Below are positions 26,103 through 34,043 of a stretch of 64,000 bases of DNA, piece after piece. The first letter of the stretch is position 1. Each line of letters begins with the position of its first letter. The notes under the pieces were generated by a model. It saw only the letters and a program-made list of their open reading frames with translations. It searched no databases and was not told the DNA's origin. The translations under genes and the position numbers were made by a program. The stretch lies in contig CAZIDF010000003.1 in assembly GCA_964538085.1 (NCBI GenBank), positions 186,001 to 250,000 on the forward strand, given 5' to 3'. The DNA is from G020348385 sp964538085. Lineage in GTDB: Bacteria > Acidobacteriota > Aminicenantia > Aminicenantales > Aminicenantaceae.

Positions 26103-26837
26103 TCATTGGATCAATTTTCTTCCATCTTCATTTTTCAGCGCCTTTTTTATCTCTTTTACCGTGCCATCTTGGATCAGAAAAGAGGTGAAGCTTTTCCCTA
26201 TGTCATCAGGATAGTGGGCATCAGAAGAGCAGGTGATCGGATAATTATACGGGAATTTTTGCCTTGCTTCTTCGATGGTAATGGAGGGAGAGATTTCTAA
26301 CGCGTCCAAGCCCAAATTGTCCGGGATAAATCCTAATTGACCGATGATGCTGAAAGCTTCTCTATCGATGTGTGATGCGATAGCTAATCCTTCGAATGAG
26401 TGTATCAACCGGAGGACTTCATCCAGTGGAAGGGTGGTGGCTCCAATCAATAGTTTGTCGCTGAAACCCAACACTTCTTCTTTTTCGTTCACGATGACTT
26501 GCATGCCAAAGGTCTCTTCATCGTTTTTCCCTGGCAGATGTTTATAGACATGTCTCTGTAGTTTTTGTGCGTTCCCTATATCATCAAAAAGGGCTAAAAC
26601 GTGGACTTCTTCTTCTGAGGTCACTTCCATGCCGGGGAGAATTTGGATAGACAAGTTTTTGGCGGCTTTTATGATGGCAAGAGAATTTTCGGATGAATTG
26701 TGATCACAGATGCCTAAAATGTCTATTCCTTTTTCTTTTGCTGCGGTGAGTATTCCCTTGGGAGACATGTCAAGCTCCGTGCAGGGAGAAAGGCATGTGT
26801 GGATATGCAAGTCTGCTTTAAACAGCCTGAGCACCAA
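26103..26837 (-). CDS. PHP-domain metal-dependent phosphoesterase-like protein
   Basis: 244 residues from TTG at 26837 or GTG one codon later. The PHP metal-binding motifs are clear: ADLHIHTCLSPC (motif I), ILGICDHNSSEN (motif II), VHVLALF, and SDAHYPDDIG (motif IV). The family hydrolyses phosphoester bonds (histidinol phosphate, 3'-5' exonuclease, or small nucleotides). In hydrogenase regulatory cassettes its substrate has not been determined. It sits 5 nt downstream of a DRTGG gene. Confidence 0.87.
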   Translation of the reverse strand: MVLRLFKADLHIHTCLSPCTELDMSPKGILTAAKEKGIDILGICDHNSSENSLAIIKAAKNLSIQILPGMEVTSEEEVHVLALFDDIGNAQKLQRHVYKHLPGKNDEETFGMQVIVNEKEEVLGFSDKLLIGATTLPLDEVLRLIHSFEGLAIASHIDREAFSIIGQLGFIPDNLGLDALEISPSITIEEARQKFPYNYPITCSSDAHYPDDIGKSFTSFLIQDGTVKEIKKALKNEDGRKLIQ

Positions 26838-26842
26838 AAATC

Positions 26843-27178
26843 CTAAGCTTTTAGTAATTCATACAATTTTCCCGAGATCTCGAAAGCCATTTCTTGGCTG
26901 CAGAGAACGGGAACGTTTTCTTCATTCGCTTTTTTTAGAGTATCCTCATCAGGTTCACGATTGTTCACGACGATTATCCCGGCCAGGTCTTTTAATCTTG
27001 CCACAGCGATTATATTCTGGTGGATTTGTAAGGTGATCCAGAGGTTGCCTTCTTTGCTGTTGGCAATCACATCGCTCAGCAAATCACTCGTATACCCTCC
27101 GGTGATGTCCGCATCCAGATTCCCTTGACCTGCAAGAGCTTTAAGCTCCAATTTTTCAATGATCTCTTTGATTTTCAT
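26843..27178 (-). CDS. DRTGG-domain protein (second copy)
   Basis: 111 residues forming a single DRTGG domain: ITGGYTSDLLSDVIANSKEGNLWITLQ corresponds to the conserved core, followed by LAGIIVVNN and a second half with VLCSQEMAFEISGKLYELL. The domain often pairs with CBS or kinase domains and may bind nucleotides. It is paralogous to the protein encoded at 29004, which shares the same order of motifs. It is separated by 3 nt from the Fe-hydrogenase-like gene. Confidence 0.82.
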   Translation of the reverse strand: MKIKEIIEKLELKALAGQGNLDADITGGYTSDLLSDVIANSKEGNLWITLQIHQNIIAVARLKDLAGIIVVNNREPDEDTLKKANEENVPVLCSQEMAFEISGKLYELLKA

Positions 27179-27181
27179 TAT

Positions 27182-28549
27182 TCAGTCCTTGTTATTTTTT
27201 GATTTATTAATATGAGGCCTTTTCAAGTCCGTCGAGCCGGATTCATTCATTATGCCTGACAGCACTTCAGAGAGTTCTTCCATGTTGTCAGGAAGATCAA
27301 AGATACAGTCGGTTAGATCGGCCTCTCCTTTAACGACATCTTCAGCAAAAGCCAGGCACGTGGGAGCCCCGCATGCGCCGCAGTCAATTTTCCGAAGTAA
27401 TTCGTATATTTCTTTCTTCAATTTTCTTTTTTTTATGGCTTTGGCCAAATCCGTATCAAGGGGCTTGAGTGGACGGGGTTCGAACTTCCCCTTGATAAGG
27501 AAGTAATTTTGGTTGTAGAGTTTCCTTACCTCTCTGATGTCCGGACAGGCTTTTATTTGTTCGAACTCTAAAGTCTCGATCAATTTAAGGATCTTGTTGT
27601 AAGATGTGTATAGGTTCTCCACTGTCAGGGATCCTCCCACACATCCCTGAAGACAAGAATAAGCTTCGATAAAGTCGATATTTCTGAGCTTTCCCCTTTC
27701 GATGTCGTCAAAAACTTTTATTGTTTCATTCAATCCCGAAACGGCCAAGGAATTTTTTAGCCTTAAAGTCCGGCAGATGCCACCTACCATAGCCCAACCC
27801 ACCCCAAGAATACAGATGCTTCCCAGCGCTTTCCTGTAGCTGCCTTTTTCTGTGTTTTCTAGAGCAGAGAGGAGAGGACCGTATATATCTGCAATGGAAA
27901 TGGCGCCATCTAAGAATGATTTTCCTTTTTCAGCCGGTTGTTTGATGGATATCATTTTAACAGGACAGGGGGTGATATAAAAAGCTCCGATTTCTTTTTC
28001 ATCGATCTTGAGCTGTTTGGATAATTTCTTTTTGATTTCCCGGCCAGCCAATTCTCTTGGCAGTTCGATCGGAATGATTTGATCGATGAGTTCAGGATAC
28101 TTTACTTGGATCAATCGGACCACCGCCGGGCATGCATTGGAGATGAGCGGCTTTGGACCCTTGTAGTCCCGGACATATTCCTGGATGGCAAAGCTGACCT
28201 CTCCGCATGTGAATGCCAAATCATAAACACTATCGAATCCCAGTTTTTTTATCCCAGCAAGGATTTTCTCCGGTAAAATTTCTCTCCCGAATTGGGCATA
28301 TAGCGCGGGAGATGGGATGGCGACTGTGTAGCGAAATTTTGTGAGCTCTCCGAATGGGTCTGTCAGCGGGACGATGGCACCATGAGGACAAACTGTGATA
28401 CATTCACCGCAATCGATGCATTTTTCCTCGATGATCGCGGCCTTCCCATTTCTTACCCTGATGGCTTGGGTGGGACACACCCGCATGCATTTCATCCGGC
28501 CTTTGCACTTTTCCTCATCGATCCGGATGGAGTGAAAATATTGGCTCAT
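27182..28549 (-). CDS. Iron-only-hydrogenase-like sensory Fe-S protein (HsfB-like, degenerate H-cluster site)
   Basis: 455 residues. N-terminal two [4Fe-4S] motifs CKGRMKCMRVCP and CIDCGECITVCP (about 14-50); a middle [FeFe]-hydrogenase large-subunit-like domain (about 75-360); and a C-terminal PF04060-type Fe-S domain with CGACGAPTCLAFAEDV. The three H-cluster motifs are altered: SNACP where active enzymes have TSCCP, ITPCPVK for the MPC motif, and SCLQGCVGG for the last. This fits the HsfB-like group thought to sense redox state rather than make H2. It overlaps the upstream ATPase gene by 4 nt (ATGA). Confidence 0.86.
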   Translation of the reverse strand: MSQYFHSIRIDEEKCKGRMKCMRVCPTQAIRVRNGKAAIIEEKCIDCGECITVCPHGAIVPLTDPFGELTKFRYTVAIPSPALYAQFGREILPEKILAGIKKLGFDSVYDLAFTCGEVSFAIQEYVRDYKGPKPLISNACPAVVRLIQVKYPELIDQIIPIELPRELAGREIKKKLSKQLKIDEKEIGAFYITPCPVKMISIKQPAEKGKSFLDGAISIADIYGPLLSALENTEKGSYRKALGSICILGVGWAMVGGICRTLRLKNSLAVSGLNETIKVFDDIERGKLRNIDFIEAYSCLQGCVGGSLTVENLYTSYNKILKLIETLEFEQIKACPDIREVRKLYNQNYFLIKGKFEPRPLKPLDTDLAKAIKKRKLKKEIYELLRKIDCGACGAPTCLAFAEDVVKGEADLTDCIFDLPDNMEELSEVLSGIMNESGSTDLKRPHINKSKNNKD

Positions 28550-28998
28550 TTGTTTCCTGTTTTATTCAAGAAAAATATTATGTCCAATGTTGTCCCTGTT
28601 CCTGGGATCGAAATTATTTTGAATCGATCGGCATTTTTTTTGATGTTGGGAAGTCCCATGCCAGCTCCGAATCCCATCTCGCGCATTTCATGAGTAGCGG
28701 TGGAAAATCCTTCCTTCATGGCCTGATCGATATCGGAGATTCCTTGGCCCTCGTCTTCGAGCTTTAGATGCAATTCCTCGGGAGTGATGTTCAGTGTGAC
28801 CAATCCTTTATTTGCATACATGACGACATTCATTTCAGCCTCGTACACGGCGATGGATGCCCTGATGACGATGGATGGAACGATACCGAGTTCTTTGAGA
28901 ATTTCTTTGATGCTGGTGGATGTTTTCCCTGCGTTGCTGAAATCACCCCCTTTTATTATGAATTTTTGAGACAACACATGCTCGTCATTCATGGTCAT
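28546..28998 (-). CDS. Anti-sigma-factor-type serine kinase/ATPase (RsbW/SpoIIAB-like)
   Basis: 150 residues with an HATPase domain of the anti-sigma type: ASIAVYEAEMNVVMYANKG (N-box) and LKLEDEGQGISDIDQAM (G1), followed by EMGFGAGMGLPNIKK (G2). The beginning (FIIKGGDFSNAGKTSTSIKEIL) also fits this family. These proteins bind ATP and may phosphorylate or sequester partner regulators. Here it is coupled translationally to the Fe-hydrogenase-like sensor and follows a DRTGG gene by 5 nt, so its partner may be one of these. Confidence 0.86.
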   Translation of the reverse strand: MTMNDEHVLSQKFIIKGGDFSNAGKTSTSIKEILKELGIVPSIVIRASIAVYEAEMNVVMYANKGLVTLNITPEELHLKLEDEGQGISDIDQAMKEGFSTATHEMREMGFGAGMGLPNIKKNADRFKIISIPGTGTTLDIIFFLNKTGNK

Positions 28999-29003
28999 TT
29001 TTT

Positions 29004-29357
29004 TTACGGAAGATTGCTTACTCCTGGGAGGCCATGGCTGAAGAGAAGCCCGCAGGTGGCGTACATCATGAGCTTTGTCGAAAGAAGGGGAATCCCTTTT
29101 TCCCTCGCAAACTTGATCCCCTCTTCATCCGGTTTTTTACCTCGAACATACACAATGGCTTTAGCGTCGATGATATTGGCCGTCCGGACTGATTGTGAGT
29201 TGGATAAACCTGTGAGGAGAAGGATTCCTGGTTTGCCAAATGCCAAGACGTCGCTCATCAGGTCAGAACCGCCAGCGAATGTGATTTCTTCATCTAAGCT
29301 GTCCTCACCTGTGATGACATCGGCCTGAAGGATTTCCTTGATTTCTTTTAAAGTCAT
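29004..29357 (-). CDS. DRTGG-domain protein (first copy)
   Basis: 117 residues, one DRTGG domain with AGGSDLMSDVLAFGKPGILLLTGL, the conserved core, and ANIIDAKAIVYVRGKKPDEEGI in the second half. It heads the five-gene sensory cassette that continues with the RsbW-like ATPase. It lies 103 nt downstream of the maturation protease gene; the gap includes an AT-rich stretch and a possible TTGACT box but no convincing full promoter. Function unknown; ligand binding is the family-level guess. Confidence 0.82.
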   Translation of the reverse strand: MTLKEIKEILQADVITGEDSLDEEITFAGGSDLMSDVLAFGKPGILLLTGLSNSQSVRTANIIDAKAIVYVRGKKPDEEGIKFAREKGIPLLSTKLMMYATCGLLFSHGLPGVSNLP

Positions 29358-29460
29358 TGTCCTATTCCTAGGTATCGATTTTTTTTATTACTCTTCCTCG
29401 AAAAAAATATCTTAACTATTCATGTAGCCAGAAGTCAATCGACAAAATACAAGGTTCCAG

Positions 29461-29949
29461 TCAGAAATATTCATCTGCTATCTTTTTTGCCAGTAAAGGG
29501 ACGGCCTTTTTTAAAGGATCTGATAAGCCCGACTGAATCATTTCCGGGATATCTTTGATTTGGCAGGCTTTTATGACTACTTTCACATGGCAGAGATCCT
29601 GCAATTCCTTCAAAAGATTGGAGGAAGGGACTTGATGGATGGAAAAGTCATCGATTTTTTCTAGAGGAAGTTCATCCAGGAGGATATCGAAAATTTCTCC
29701 GGGTTTTTTCCCTTTGTCTACGGCATCGATAATCACGATAATTTTTGGCCGAATTTCGCTTAGAGTAATCGTGAAAAGAATTCTTCTAATCCCCGTGCCT
29801 GCATCTGCCAAGAACACGTTTTCAGGGATGTCGTAGTTTTTTTCCAGATAATCGATGACTTCCGGTCCGAATCCATCATCCCCGAAAAGGATGTTCCCGA
29901 CACCCGCGATCAATATCTCTTTTTGACAATAAAAAGGGATTTGTTCCAT
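29461..29949 (-). CDS. [NiFe] hydrogenase maturation endopeptidase (HyaD/HybD/HoxW type)
   Basis: 162 residues. It begins with the motif VGVGNILFGDDGFGPEVI-like AGVGNILFGDDGFGPEV, where Asp and Glu recognise Ni, followed by VFLADAGTGIR and IIVIDAVDKGKKPG, then FSIHQVPSSN with the third metal-binding His. It removes the C-terminal peptide of the large subunit after Ni insertion. It follows the large-subunit gene by 101 nt, which includes a small GCCTC/GAGGC hairpin (29973-29989). Its obvious substrate is the protein encoded at 30051-31502. Confidence 0.92.
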   Translation of the reverse strand: MEQIPFYCQKEILIAGVGNILFGDDGFGPEVIDYLEKNYDIPENVFLADAGTGIRRILFTITLSEIRPKIIVIIDAVDKGKKPGEIFDILLDELPLEKIDDFSIHQVPSSNLLKELQDLCHVKVVIKACQIKDIPEMIQSGLSDPLKKAVPLLAKKIADEYF

Positions 29950-30050
29950 TTCAAGCTCGATATATCCGCCTCTTTTTTTGAGGCAGACGACTATTGGTGA
30001 AAATAAAGCGCTGAAGGACAGACTCTCAGTAAATTTCTACAGCAGTCAGG

Positions 30051-31502
30051 CTACCCTGAAACATTGGAAAACGTGGTTAGATTTTTTCCTTCTGCATCGA
30101 CGATATTGACTTTTACACCGATCTTTCCATCCAACGTGTGCGTAGCGCAGGAGAGACAGGGGTCATGAGCTCTGATCGTCATCTCGACCATATTCAGAAT
30201 TTCTTCGTTGTAGTTGCCGTCTTTGATCAGATCTTTGGCTGCCCTTTTCACGGACATGTTCATCGGAGCATTGTTGTGAGTAGTGCCCACAATCAGGTTA
30301 ACATCAGTTACCATTCCGTTTTCATCTGTGGTATAGTCATGGATCAGGGTTCCTCTGGGGGCTTCTACACAACCGATTCCTCTGGCTGCTCTAGGTTCCA
30401 CCTTCTTTCTGGTCTTGGTGCTTGTGATCTCAGGATCGTCCAGAAGTCTAATAGCGTTTTCTGCGTTATACAGCAACTCAATCAACCTGGCCCAGTGAAA
30501 GAGTAGAGGCTGTTGGGCAGGCCTTCCGAATTTTTCCCTGAATTCTTCGAGCTCAGCTTGGGCTAATGGCGTAGGTATTGTGTCACAGACATTCATCCGT
30601 GCAAGGGTGTTGGTCCGGTAAATTCCGTTCGGGTTATCCAGATCCATAGAAAACTCGCCTGCTTTTTTCATATAGGGGAACTTCAAGTAGGACCAGGGTT
30701 CCACGTGTTCACGAATATAATCGGTGTAATCCTCGTAGGCAAATTCTTCATAAGATCCGTCCACCTGCATCATTCTCAGTTTGCCATCATACAGATCCAT
30801 AGCCCCGTCATCTGTCACGGTTCCCAAGAATCCTGTGTTGATAACACCCAGAGAGTTTACGACATCCAGATACTGTGGAAAGAGGCTTTCTTTAGAGAAA
30901 GCTATCGAAAATTTGGCTAATTCGAGGCATTCATCCGCCATTTTTCTCACTTCTTGTCTTTCTGCTTCAAGCAGGGGACGGCTGAATCCGCCCGGGACAG
31001 CAGCGGCCGGATGGATGGCTTTTCCCGCGATAATCTCTAGCATGTGGGCCGCTAAATGTCTGACTCTTACCACTCTTCTACCGAGGTCAGGATTTTTACC
31101 CAGAATTCCGATAACGTTCCGGACCGAGTAATCCGCACCAGGACCAAGGATAAAATCAGCCGCCGCGAGAAAATAGAAATGAAGGATGTGTTCTTCCATG
31201 AAGGCGATGCTATTGCACAGCTCTCTTAATTTTTTTCCGGCAGGTGGCGGGTCCACACCAAAAACCGCATCCGTCGCTTTGGCAGAAGCATTGTGATGTG
31301 ACCAGGGACAAACCCCGCAAATCCGCGTGGTAATCCTCGGCATTTCTTCGACAGGCTTGCCGATACAAAAGGGCTCGAATCCTCTCAATTCAAGAACATT
31401 CATTTGAGCGTCGCTTACGTTCCCACTGTCGTCAAGTTGGATTGTAACCTTGGCATGCCCTTCGATTCGTGTGACAGGTTGAATAATAAGTGTTTTTCCC
31501 AT
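30051..31502 (-). CDS. mvhA: [NiFe] hydrogenase large subunit, group 3 MvhA-type
   Basis: 483 residues. The N-terminal Ni ligands are in TRICGVCPWSHH (about 58-69) and the C-terminal pair in DPCLSCATH (to H455), with 28 further residues that the protease should remove. The N-terminus has VTRIEGHAKV. Features match cytosolic group 3c methyl-viologen-reducing enzymes that work with MvhG and MvhD. No signal peptide is seen on the small subunit, which agrees with a cytoplasmic site. It is 3 nt downstream of the small-subunit gene. The enzyme probably exchanges electrons with the Hdr complex encoded at 11774-21322. Confidence 0.92.
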   Translation of the reverse strand: MGKTLIIQPVTRIEGHAKVTIQLDDSGNVSDAQMNVLELRGFEPFCIGKPVEEMPRITTRICGVCPWSHHNASAKATDAVFGVDPPPAGKKLRELCNSIAFMEEHILHFYFLAAADFILGPGADYSVRNVIGILGKNPDLGRRVVRVRHLAAHMLEIIAGKAIHPAAAVPGGFSRPLLEAERQEVRKMADECLELAKFSIAFSKESLFPQYLDVVNSLGVINTGFLGTVTDDGAMDLYDGKLRMMQVDGSYEEFAYEDYTDYIREHVEPWSYLKFPYMKKAGEFSMDLDNPNGIYRTNTLARMNVCDTIPTPLAQAELEEFREKFGRPAQQPLLFHWARLIELLYNAENAIRLLDDPEITSTKTRKKVEPRAARGIGCVEAPRGTLIHDYTTDENGMVTDVNLIVGTTHNNAPMNMSVKRAAKDLIKDGNYNEEILNMVEMTIRAHDPCLSCATHTLDGKIGVKVNIVDAEGKNLTTFSNVSG

Positions 31503-31505
31503 GAT

Positions 31506-32432
31506 TTAACTCCTTTTTGGAAGGGGGCGTAAACGACCGGCCCCAGAAAATCTGTTGAACGTTGCTGCACGATCCGGTATCTGTTTGACATCGAGGCCGA
31601 TAGTGGACAGGGCTCCCATCATATCGACCATCGGATTGGCTGAATCCGAGATTGGACCAAAACAGCCTCTGCATGGCATGTAAGCCTTGATGCATCTGGG
31701 TGTTCCAGCGGATCCCCCGCAACCCGATCTTGTGGCGGGTCCATTGCACAAGAAGCCTTGTTCCATAAAACAACGGACAGTATTCAAAGGTTGCCCCGGT
31801 TCAAATTCAACGGATTCAAGTGGTCTTTTCAGGTTTGAAACCGCCTTTTTTTCTCGGATGGTGGGACAATCGTCACACACACTCTTTGACGGAAGATTGA
31901 CCGCCCTCCCCTCCAAAAGTGCTGTGAGCGCTTCAACGACCATTTCGGGTGTTGTCGGACAACCAGGCAGCTTGAGATCGACTTTGACGACCTCATGCAG
32001 GGCATAAATTCTGTCCGTAAAGGGTGAAACTGCCTCATTGGGGGTGTCTGCCGAATCCGTGGTTATGGAACCTCGGAAAATTTTATTCTGAAGTTCCTCG
32101 ACCGTAAACTGATTGGCCAAGGCGGGCAGACCGCCATAACAGGCACAGGATCCCAGGGCGATGAGGGTATTGCATTTTTTCCTCATCTCTTCTGCTATTT
32201 CTTTGTTCTCTTCTACCCTGATTCCGCCTGAAATAATTCCCACATCGGCTTCCGGAATTACCGGACCTGCCTGATCTCCTTTTTGTCCAAATAATTTATG
32301 ATCCATAAGAACCGGCATGTGGACAAACTCGAGCTTGGGCAAAATGTCGAGAAGTGGTTCTCCGATGTCAAGGATGGTTATTTCACATCCTGCACAGATA
32401 GTAAACCATTCTTCCGCTACTTTGATCGCCAT
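31506..32432 (-). CDS. mvhG: [NiFe] hydrogenase small subunit, MvhG-type
   Basis: 308 residues with no Tat signal. The proximal cluster motif is WFTICAGCEITILDIGE near the N-terminus, followed by LGSCACYGGLPAL and KLPGCPTTPEMV. Further cysteines (CDDCPTIR, FLCNGPATRSGCGG, YMPCRGCFGP) supply medial and distal clusters. It is the first gene of the hydrogenase transcript, which appears to run through the protease and sensory cassette. It has TAGGAGGT upstream of the ATG and a leader of about 200 nt after the predicted promoter at 32641-32669. Confidence 0.92.
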   Translation of the reverse strand: MAIKVAEEWFTICAGCEITILDIGEPLLDILPKLEFVHMPVLMDHKLFGQKGDQAGPVIPEADVGIISGGIRVEENKEIAEEMRKKCNTLIALGSCACYGGLPALANQFTVEELQNKIFRGSITTDSADTPNEAVSPFTDRIYALHEVVKVDLKLPGCPTTPEMVVEALTALLEGRAVNLPSKSVCDDCPTIREKKAVSNLKRPLESVEFEPGQPLNTVRCFMEQGFLCNGPATRSGCGGSAGTPRCIKAYMPCRGCFGPISDSANPMVDMMGALSTIGLDVKQIPDRAATFNRFSGAGRLRPLPKRS

Positions 32433-32598
32433 CTTTTACCTCCTAGATAAATATAAATTTTGTTTAATAATTAGACATGTATCCAAATATAGCTCATTTA
32501 GGCTTACTTGGTTCTTGGATCGGCAAAATTTTCCTCTTTTTTGCATAATACAATCGGTACAAAAGATATAAGCCTAGTTAGTAAAAACTAAACCTACT
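32433..32598 (-). other. AT-rich 5' leader of the hydrogenase operon
   Basis: About 165 nt between operator and mvhG start, without an ORF of note. It contains TTAGT-AAAA-ACTAA (32578-32591), a perfect 5-bp inverted repeat, and two related AGCCTA/TAGGCT stretches (about 32499-32504 and 32570-32575). No known riboswitch was recognised. The plus-strand part 32670-32865 that precedes the lipoprotein gene also shows nothing beyond its ribosome site. Confidence 0.45.
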
Positions 32599-32635
32599 GT
32601 AATTATAGGATAGATATTATTTGCCTTATAATTAC
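32599..32635. promoter_or_regulatory. Inverted-repeat operator of the hydrogenase operon
   Basis: GTAATTATA (32599-32607), 19 bp, TATAATTAC (32627-32635). It begins 5 bp after the minus-strand -10, covering the predicted transcription start. Read in the sense of the operon, the gene-proximal arm is CCTATAATTACA, identical over 12 bp to the gene-proximal arm before hdrC (11624-11635). Confidence 0.8.
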
Positions 32636-32640
32636 GTTGT

Positions 32641-32669
32641 ATTCTAAGTGGAAAACAATTGTTTGTCAA
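32641..32669 (-). promoter_or_regulatory. Sigma-70-type promoter of the hydrogenase operon
   Basis: On the minus strand TTGACA (32669-32664), 17 bp, TAGAAT (32646-32641). Predicted start about 32634, inside the operator. The arrangement copies that of the hdr promoter base for base in spacing. Confidence 0.78.
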
Positions 32670-32865
32670 TAGATAAAGCAAAAAAAACAAGGGAAGATAT
32701 CAGCAAAACGGTCTCCTTTCGTTCATGCTGAAAATTGGTCATCTTGCCGGTCAAAAAATTCAAAGAAATATTTTTCAAAAATCTCGATTTTTAAGGCTTG
32801 CTTTTTGGTTGGAAAAAAAAGTAAAATCTAAAACACAAAAAGCTAATGAACAAAAAGGAGGAAGG

Positions 32866-33555
32866 ATGACGAAAAAAACTTGTTCCATTATGGGAATAAT
32901 TCTTCTCTTGAGTGTCTTGAGCAGTTGTAGCTCTCCCCCAGAAGAAGGTCTTTTAAAAAGATATTTTAGTGCGCTAACGATGAACGATAGGATGACCCAA
33001 TCGACCATGGCCATCGAACCGGTAGCTATCGATGCCCAAAACTGGAAAATACTCAGCGTATCCGAAGAGGTGATCGAACAATTTAAATTAGCCGAGATGG
33101 ACGCGACAGAAAGAGATCTGCAAAAAAAACTCACTGACCACGTTGGACCCGTTCAGGAATTGGATGATACCCTATGGGCGGCAAAGGAAGATCTCAAGGC
33201 AGCAAGGACTGGGGCTGCAAGGAGAGCCGCTCAAGCGAGAGTGGATGAGGCACAAGCAAAATTCGATGAGGAAAGAGGCATTCACAGCCAGATGCAGAAA
33301 GAGGTTAACGAAGCTCAGGCTGAAGCAAAAAAGGAAGAAGAAATCGCTGAGTTTTCGCTTGGAGCTAGAAATCTTCCGAATATCAGAATGTTGACAGGCG
33401 AAGTTTTTTCCAAGGAAGTGGATATCCGCGCTGAAGGTCAATCTGGAACCAAGGATTACAGGTTTTACTTGAGAAGATATGTCCTTGAAGATGAAACTCT
33501 CAATTTATCTCATCGTGGAAGATGGATCATCACCAAGATTGAATTTATCGGTTGA
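32866..33555 (+). CDS. Putative lipoprotein with coiled-coil segment
   Basis: 229 residues from the ATG at 32866, preceded by AAGGAGGAAGG; longer upstream frames are rejected. A hydrophobic signal sequence ends in the lipobox-like LSSC at about residue 24. Residues 85-165 are rich in Ala, Glu, Lys and Gln and would form a long coiled coil (LAEMDATERDLQKK to AQAEAKKEEEIAE). The C-terminal 60 residues are beta-rich. No family was recognised. It is a single gene followed by a tRNA pair and is probably anchored in the cell envelope. Confidence 0.75.
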   Translation: MTKKTCSIMGIILLLSVLSSCSSPPEEGLLKRYFSALTMNDRMTQSTMAIEPVAIDAQNWKILSVSEEVIEQFKLAEMDATERDLQKKLTDHVGPVQELDDTLWAAKEDLKAARTGAARRAAQARVDEAQAKFDEERGIHSQMQKEVNEAQAEAKKEEEIAEFSLGARNLPNIRMLTGEVFSKEVDIRAEGQSGTKDYRFYLRRYVLEDETLNLSHRGRWIITKIEFIG

Positions 33556-33557
33556 TA

Positions 33558-33586
33558 TTGACTCTTCGGTCGATTTCCTTTATAAA
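33558..33586 (+). promoter_or_regulatory. Promoter of tRNA-Lys/tRNA-Glu
   Basis: TTGACT (33558-33563), 17 bp, TATAAA (33581-33586), 22 nt before the tRNA-Lys 5' end. Confidence 0.75.
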
Positions 33587-33608
33587 TACTGATTCACATA
33601 ATTCTCTC

Positions 33609-33683
33609 GGGCCGTTAGCTCAGAGGGAGAGCACCGGCCTTTTAAGCCGGGTGTCGCTGGTTCGAGTCCAGCACGGCTCACCA
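33609..33683 (+). tRNA. tRNA-Lys (anticodon TTT)
   Basis: Full cloverleaf: acceptor GGGCCGT pairs with ACGGCTC (one G-U), D arm GCTC/GAGC, anticodon stem CCGGC/GCCGG with loop CTTTTAA, T arm GCTGG/CCAGC with TTCGAGT. CCA is encoded (33681-33683). It decodes AAA/AAG. Confidence 0.96.
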
Positions 33684-33690
33684 CCCTCTC

Positions 33691-33765
33691 GCCCCTGTCG
33701 TCTAGCCTGGTCCAGGACACCGCCCTTTCAAGGCGGCAGCACGGGTTCAAATCCCGTCGGGGGCG
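33691..33765 (+). tRNA. tRNA-Glu (anticodon TTC)
   Basis: Acceptor GCCCCTG pairs with CGGGGGC, anticodon stem CCGCC/GGCGG with loop CTTTCAA, T arm with GGGTTCAAATCCC. CCA is not encoded, unlike its neighbour. It lies 7 nt after tRNA-Lys, and a run of nine T (33767-33775) follows as terminator for the pair. Confidence 0.95.
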
Positions 33766-33772
33766 CTTTTTT

Positions 33773-33958
33773 TTACTTGGATTTTTTGTAAAGCCAAGCA
33801 AAATAGGCTGCCGGGCTCAAGTAAATGGCGAGGATGACTGGGGAAAGGATAACCCAGTATACGTTGAGATCCATGATGAATAGGAAGATAAAAGCTGCCA
33901 AACCACCCAAAAAGGCCAATATCGCTAACGCAAGCCAGATAATAGGACGGATTTTCAT
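33773..33958 (-). CDS. Small two-helix membrane protein
   Basis: 61 residues with two hydrophobic helices (about 5-28 and 33-54) and a basic end (WLYKKSK). The stop codon lies within the T-run following tRNA-Glu. The ribosome site (AGAGCT) is weak. No family is recognisable. I accept it because both helices are well formed and the following gap would otherwise be empty, but it could be a chance frame. Confidence 0.5.
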   Translation of the reverse strand: MKIRPIIWLALAILAFLGGLAAFIFLFIMDLNVYWVILSPVILAIYLSPAAYFAWLYKKSK

Positions 33959-34043
33959 TAGCTCTATTGTACCTGATCTTTGCTATTAAGTCGGGCAGAT
34001 TTACGAGAGCCTTTTATTATTCTATAACAAGAGAAAGGGGATT

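Noticed and set aside
27182..28549. An active [FeFe] hydrogenase
   Set aside because: The first H-cluster motif lacks a required cysteine (SNACP), and the domain set matches the sensory HsfB-like group.
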